DNA of 64,000 nucleotides from Muricea muricata. Lineage: Eukaryota; Cnidaria; Anthozoa; Malacalcyonacea; Plexauridae. Positions 62,201-64,000 of the stretch are shown one piece after another. The translations under genes were made by a program, and so were the position numbers. The first letter of the stretch is position 1. Each line of letters begins with the position of its first letter. The notes beneath the pieces are model-generated. The model was not told the DNA's origin, searched no databases, and worked only from the letters and a program-made list of their open reading frames with translations. The stretch covers positions 3,598,942-3,662,941 of the forward strand of contig OY979731.1 in NCBI GenBank assembly GCA_963855995.1, given 5' to 3'.

Positions 62201-62865
62201 TTCACAACAAGTAACTGGGGGGGGGTATGTTATTTCCCCACCAGTGATATCACTACCAAGGCAATAACCCCCCCCCCCCAATTTTTGGTCTGTTGGGAAC
62301 ACTCAAATGTATAGAGACAGTAGCTAGTATAAGTAGTAGATAAATACTTGAATACCAAAAAGCAGTTTCACAAATTTGTGAAACTTTGAAAACACAAGTG
62401 AAATTAAACCTTAGTTTTACGAGGAGTCAATGCGATTACATGTAAATTATATGCAGGGTAAAATTTATTAAAACATAATTCGCCAGAAATTCGAGCTTCG
62501 CTTCGAGTGTGAACTTCAAGTCCAGATTTGGCCCGCATGCCATTGTATATCAATAAGAAATAGACCATATTTTTAATCATAAAACGCTAGAAGGTCAGTT
62601 AAAACGCTGGAAAAAATAAATAATAAATTCTTTAAATTAGCGACGCGAAGCCAAGACAGACCATTCAGCAGCGTTTCAGACGAGGCATTTTGAATGAATT
62701 TAAACAACAGATAATGAACTAAGGGATTGATCTCATCTATTGTTTCAAATGCGACGTCTAGAATGGCTCAAATTTGATCATGTCGAAAACAATTGCATTG
62801 GTGCATGCGCACGAAATTTTTCAAAGTTTTATTCATAATGAACAAAACATTCATATCTGGCACAC
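59225..62865. other. intron of FReD gene C, no exon seen
   Basis: About 3.6 kb between the MITE and the EGF exon. Short open frames (for example 59621-60241 minus) carry no motif. Contains the 46-bp repeat at 61763-61950 and G/C homopolymers at 62020, 62217 and 62268. Confidence 0.4.
61763..61950. repeat. 46-bp tandem repeat, about four units
   Basis: GTAAACAATGACCATCACGG starts at 61763, 61809 and 61855 (46-bp spacing), each with CCCCTTGGACATT. A fourth, diverged unit (GTGCCCATCTCGGGGAGC) follows. Confidence 0.88.
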
Positions 62866-63509
62866 CTTTTTCACAAAGCTCTCCTCCGAATCTGTCTTTA
62901 CACAAACAGGCGAATTGTTTAACTGGATCCCAGATCATTGTTCCGCCATTGCGACATTCATTGACTTCTCCTGTGCAAGATGCATGCCTGGAAGAAAGGA
63001 CATTGCTTTGTGACAAACAGCATATCTGGTGCCGGGGATCAAAGCTAAAGCTTGAAAATATTTCTACAAACTCCTTCCAACAGAATGGTCTCGCAGGTTC
63101 CCGTATGTTACCCATAATATCGAGATCAATTATGAGCTTCAACAGTTCGACTTGCATTTTTTGAAACTGTGTTCAGTATATTGCAATTGTTTCTTTATTT
63201 GACTTAACTGATCACGAGTGCTTACCAGTAAACTTCTGTCCGCGTTTACTTTCCAACCTTGTCCTTAGTTTTCGCGTTTTCGTCAAATTTATGTTTCGTC
63301 GTGTTAGTCAACTGGCAGTTTGCTTCATTACTATTATTTTTTTCCTTGTAGTTGATCGCAACACAGAAACGATGAACTACACAAATATGACCACATAGCG
63401 TGTAAACAGGTTGTGAGCTTTCTTCCATGATGTGGATATTTAAACGTGACACATCTAAAATAGAATTACAGGTATTTGTGTTCACTGGGTTACACTTATT
63501 CTTATTTTG
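62866..63509 (-). pseudogene. FReD gene C, 5' exons: PAN/apple-like and EGF-like domains, with an in-frame stop
   Basis: Exon 63226-63509 starts at TTTTTCTCAG|C and reads CNPVNTNTCNSILDVSRLNI, LCGHICVVHRFCVAINYKEK, ANCQLTNTTKHKFDENAKTK, DKVGK. This is a PAN/apple-like cysteine pattern. An in-frame TAA at 63246-63248 follows; after it the frame continues TRTEVYW to a good donor (GTAAGC). The EGF exon 62866-62987 (phases 2 and 1) encodes CTGEVNECRNGGTMIWDP, QFACLCKDRFGGELCEK. It lacks the usual third cysteine, as many cnidarian EGF modules do. The phase leads to the FReD exon at 57840-58480. The frame and splice sites are intact except for the one stop, so this is either a recent pseudogene, a polymorphism or a base error. 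The signal-peptide exon is not visible. Confidence 0.68.
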
Positions 63510-63631
63510 CTGAGAAAAAGAAAGATTTCAGAAATTTTGTATTGTATTTCAGCATGTGAGAAGGTCGCCAAGCAACCAAGCTATTTAATAAAACTCCCGC
63601 GTCAAGACGACTTTGATATCTTAATCAAAGT

Positions 63632-63805
63632 AACAAATAGATGACATTTTACCGCTGTCTGTTCAGTTTAGATACACGGTATGACGTCATAATGTGACAA
63701 GCAAAAAGTGGACCGCAAGAAGAGCGGGCAGCGATGTTTTTACTGCATTATAGCGTCTACCGTTATATAACTGAACAGACAACGGCAAAATGTTATCTAT
63801 TTGTT
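63632..63805. mobile_element. 174-bp inverted-repeat element
   Basis: AACAAATAGATGACATTTTA, then CCGCTGTCTGTTCAGTT, mirrors the right end (AACAAATAGATAACATTTTG, then CCGTTGTCTGTTCAGTT). It lies just upstream of the PAN exon of gene C. The rest of the window end (63806-64000) shows no feature. Confidence 0.65.
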
Positions 63806-64000
63806 TTATATAATAAAAAAAGTGAAAAATGTTTGCCAGAATAGCTTTGTAGTGCAACGAAGAATTTTTGCACGCCATTTGACGTTATCTTGATCTATAC
63901 AAGACAAATCAAGCCATTGGCTGCTGATAACTCTGAAACTGCTATGATTGGCTTATCGTTGAAATTGCGTCAGCCGTGCGTTTGTTCTCTAATATCGTGG

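Overview
The window is a eukaryotic, AT-rich, repeat-dense stretch, most likely from an anthozoan cnidarian (octocoral or coral). Genes are split by GT-AG introns. Three minus-strand loci encode fibrinogen-related (FReD-like) secreted proteins of the type known in corals as 'uncharacterized skeletal organic matrix protein 5-like', one of them with PAN and EGF modules. Kolobok, Mutator-like, Penelope-like, LINE and many foldback (palindromic) elements fill the rest. The species call is inference; the gene families and splice sites are read from the sequence.

Layout. 0-7.2 kb: 113-bp repeats, a 1.58-kb foldback element and a decayed transposon-type gene with a PIN/FEN-like nuclease motif. 7.8-11.2 kb: an intact 8-exon BEN-domain gene (minus, 406 aa) whose 5' flank is interrupted 56 bp above the start codon by a 1.48-kb foldback element with a 7-bp target duplication. 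13-20 kb: several inverted-repeat elements and an OTU-domain pseudogene. 21.1-25.4 kb: a Mutator-like element bounded by an 8-bp target duplication, encoding a transposase fused to a DEDDh (DnaQ-like) exonuclease, now broken by a stop and a frameshift. 26.2 kb: a LINE reverse-transcriptase remnant.

30.9-38.8 kb: FReD gene A (minus). Its last intron contains a complete Kolobok transposon (32104-36788; TTAA target duplication, 214-bp terminal inverted repeats) with two intact convergent genes: a THAP-domain transposase and a small protein with the cysteine-rich C-terminal domain of P2X7 receptors but no channel. 40.0-42.1 kb: a Penelope-like retroelement with hammerhead-like motifs. 42.4-49.1 kb: FReD gene B, whose expected CDM/GGGW exon cannot be found in an intron filled with nested transposons. 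49-54 kb: a roughly 2-kb segmental duplication with tRNA-like remnants. 55-56 kb: an inverted duplication inside a decayed THAP gene. 57.8-63.5 kb: FReD gene C (PAN-EGF-FReD) with an in-frame TAA in the PAN exon.

The host genes (BEN factor and three FReD loci) look unrelated in function. The FReD loci are three members of one extracellular protein family. The most interesting unit is the Kolobok element, which pairs a DNA-binding transposase with a P2X7-C-like partner protein.
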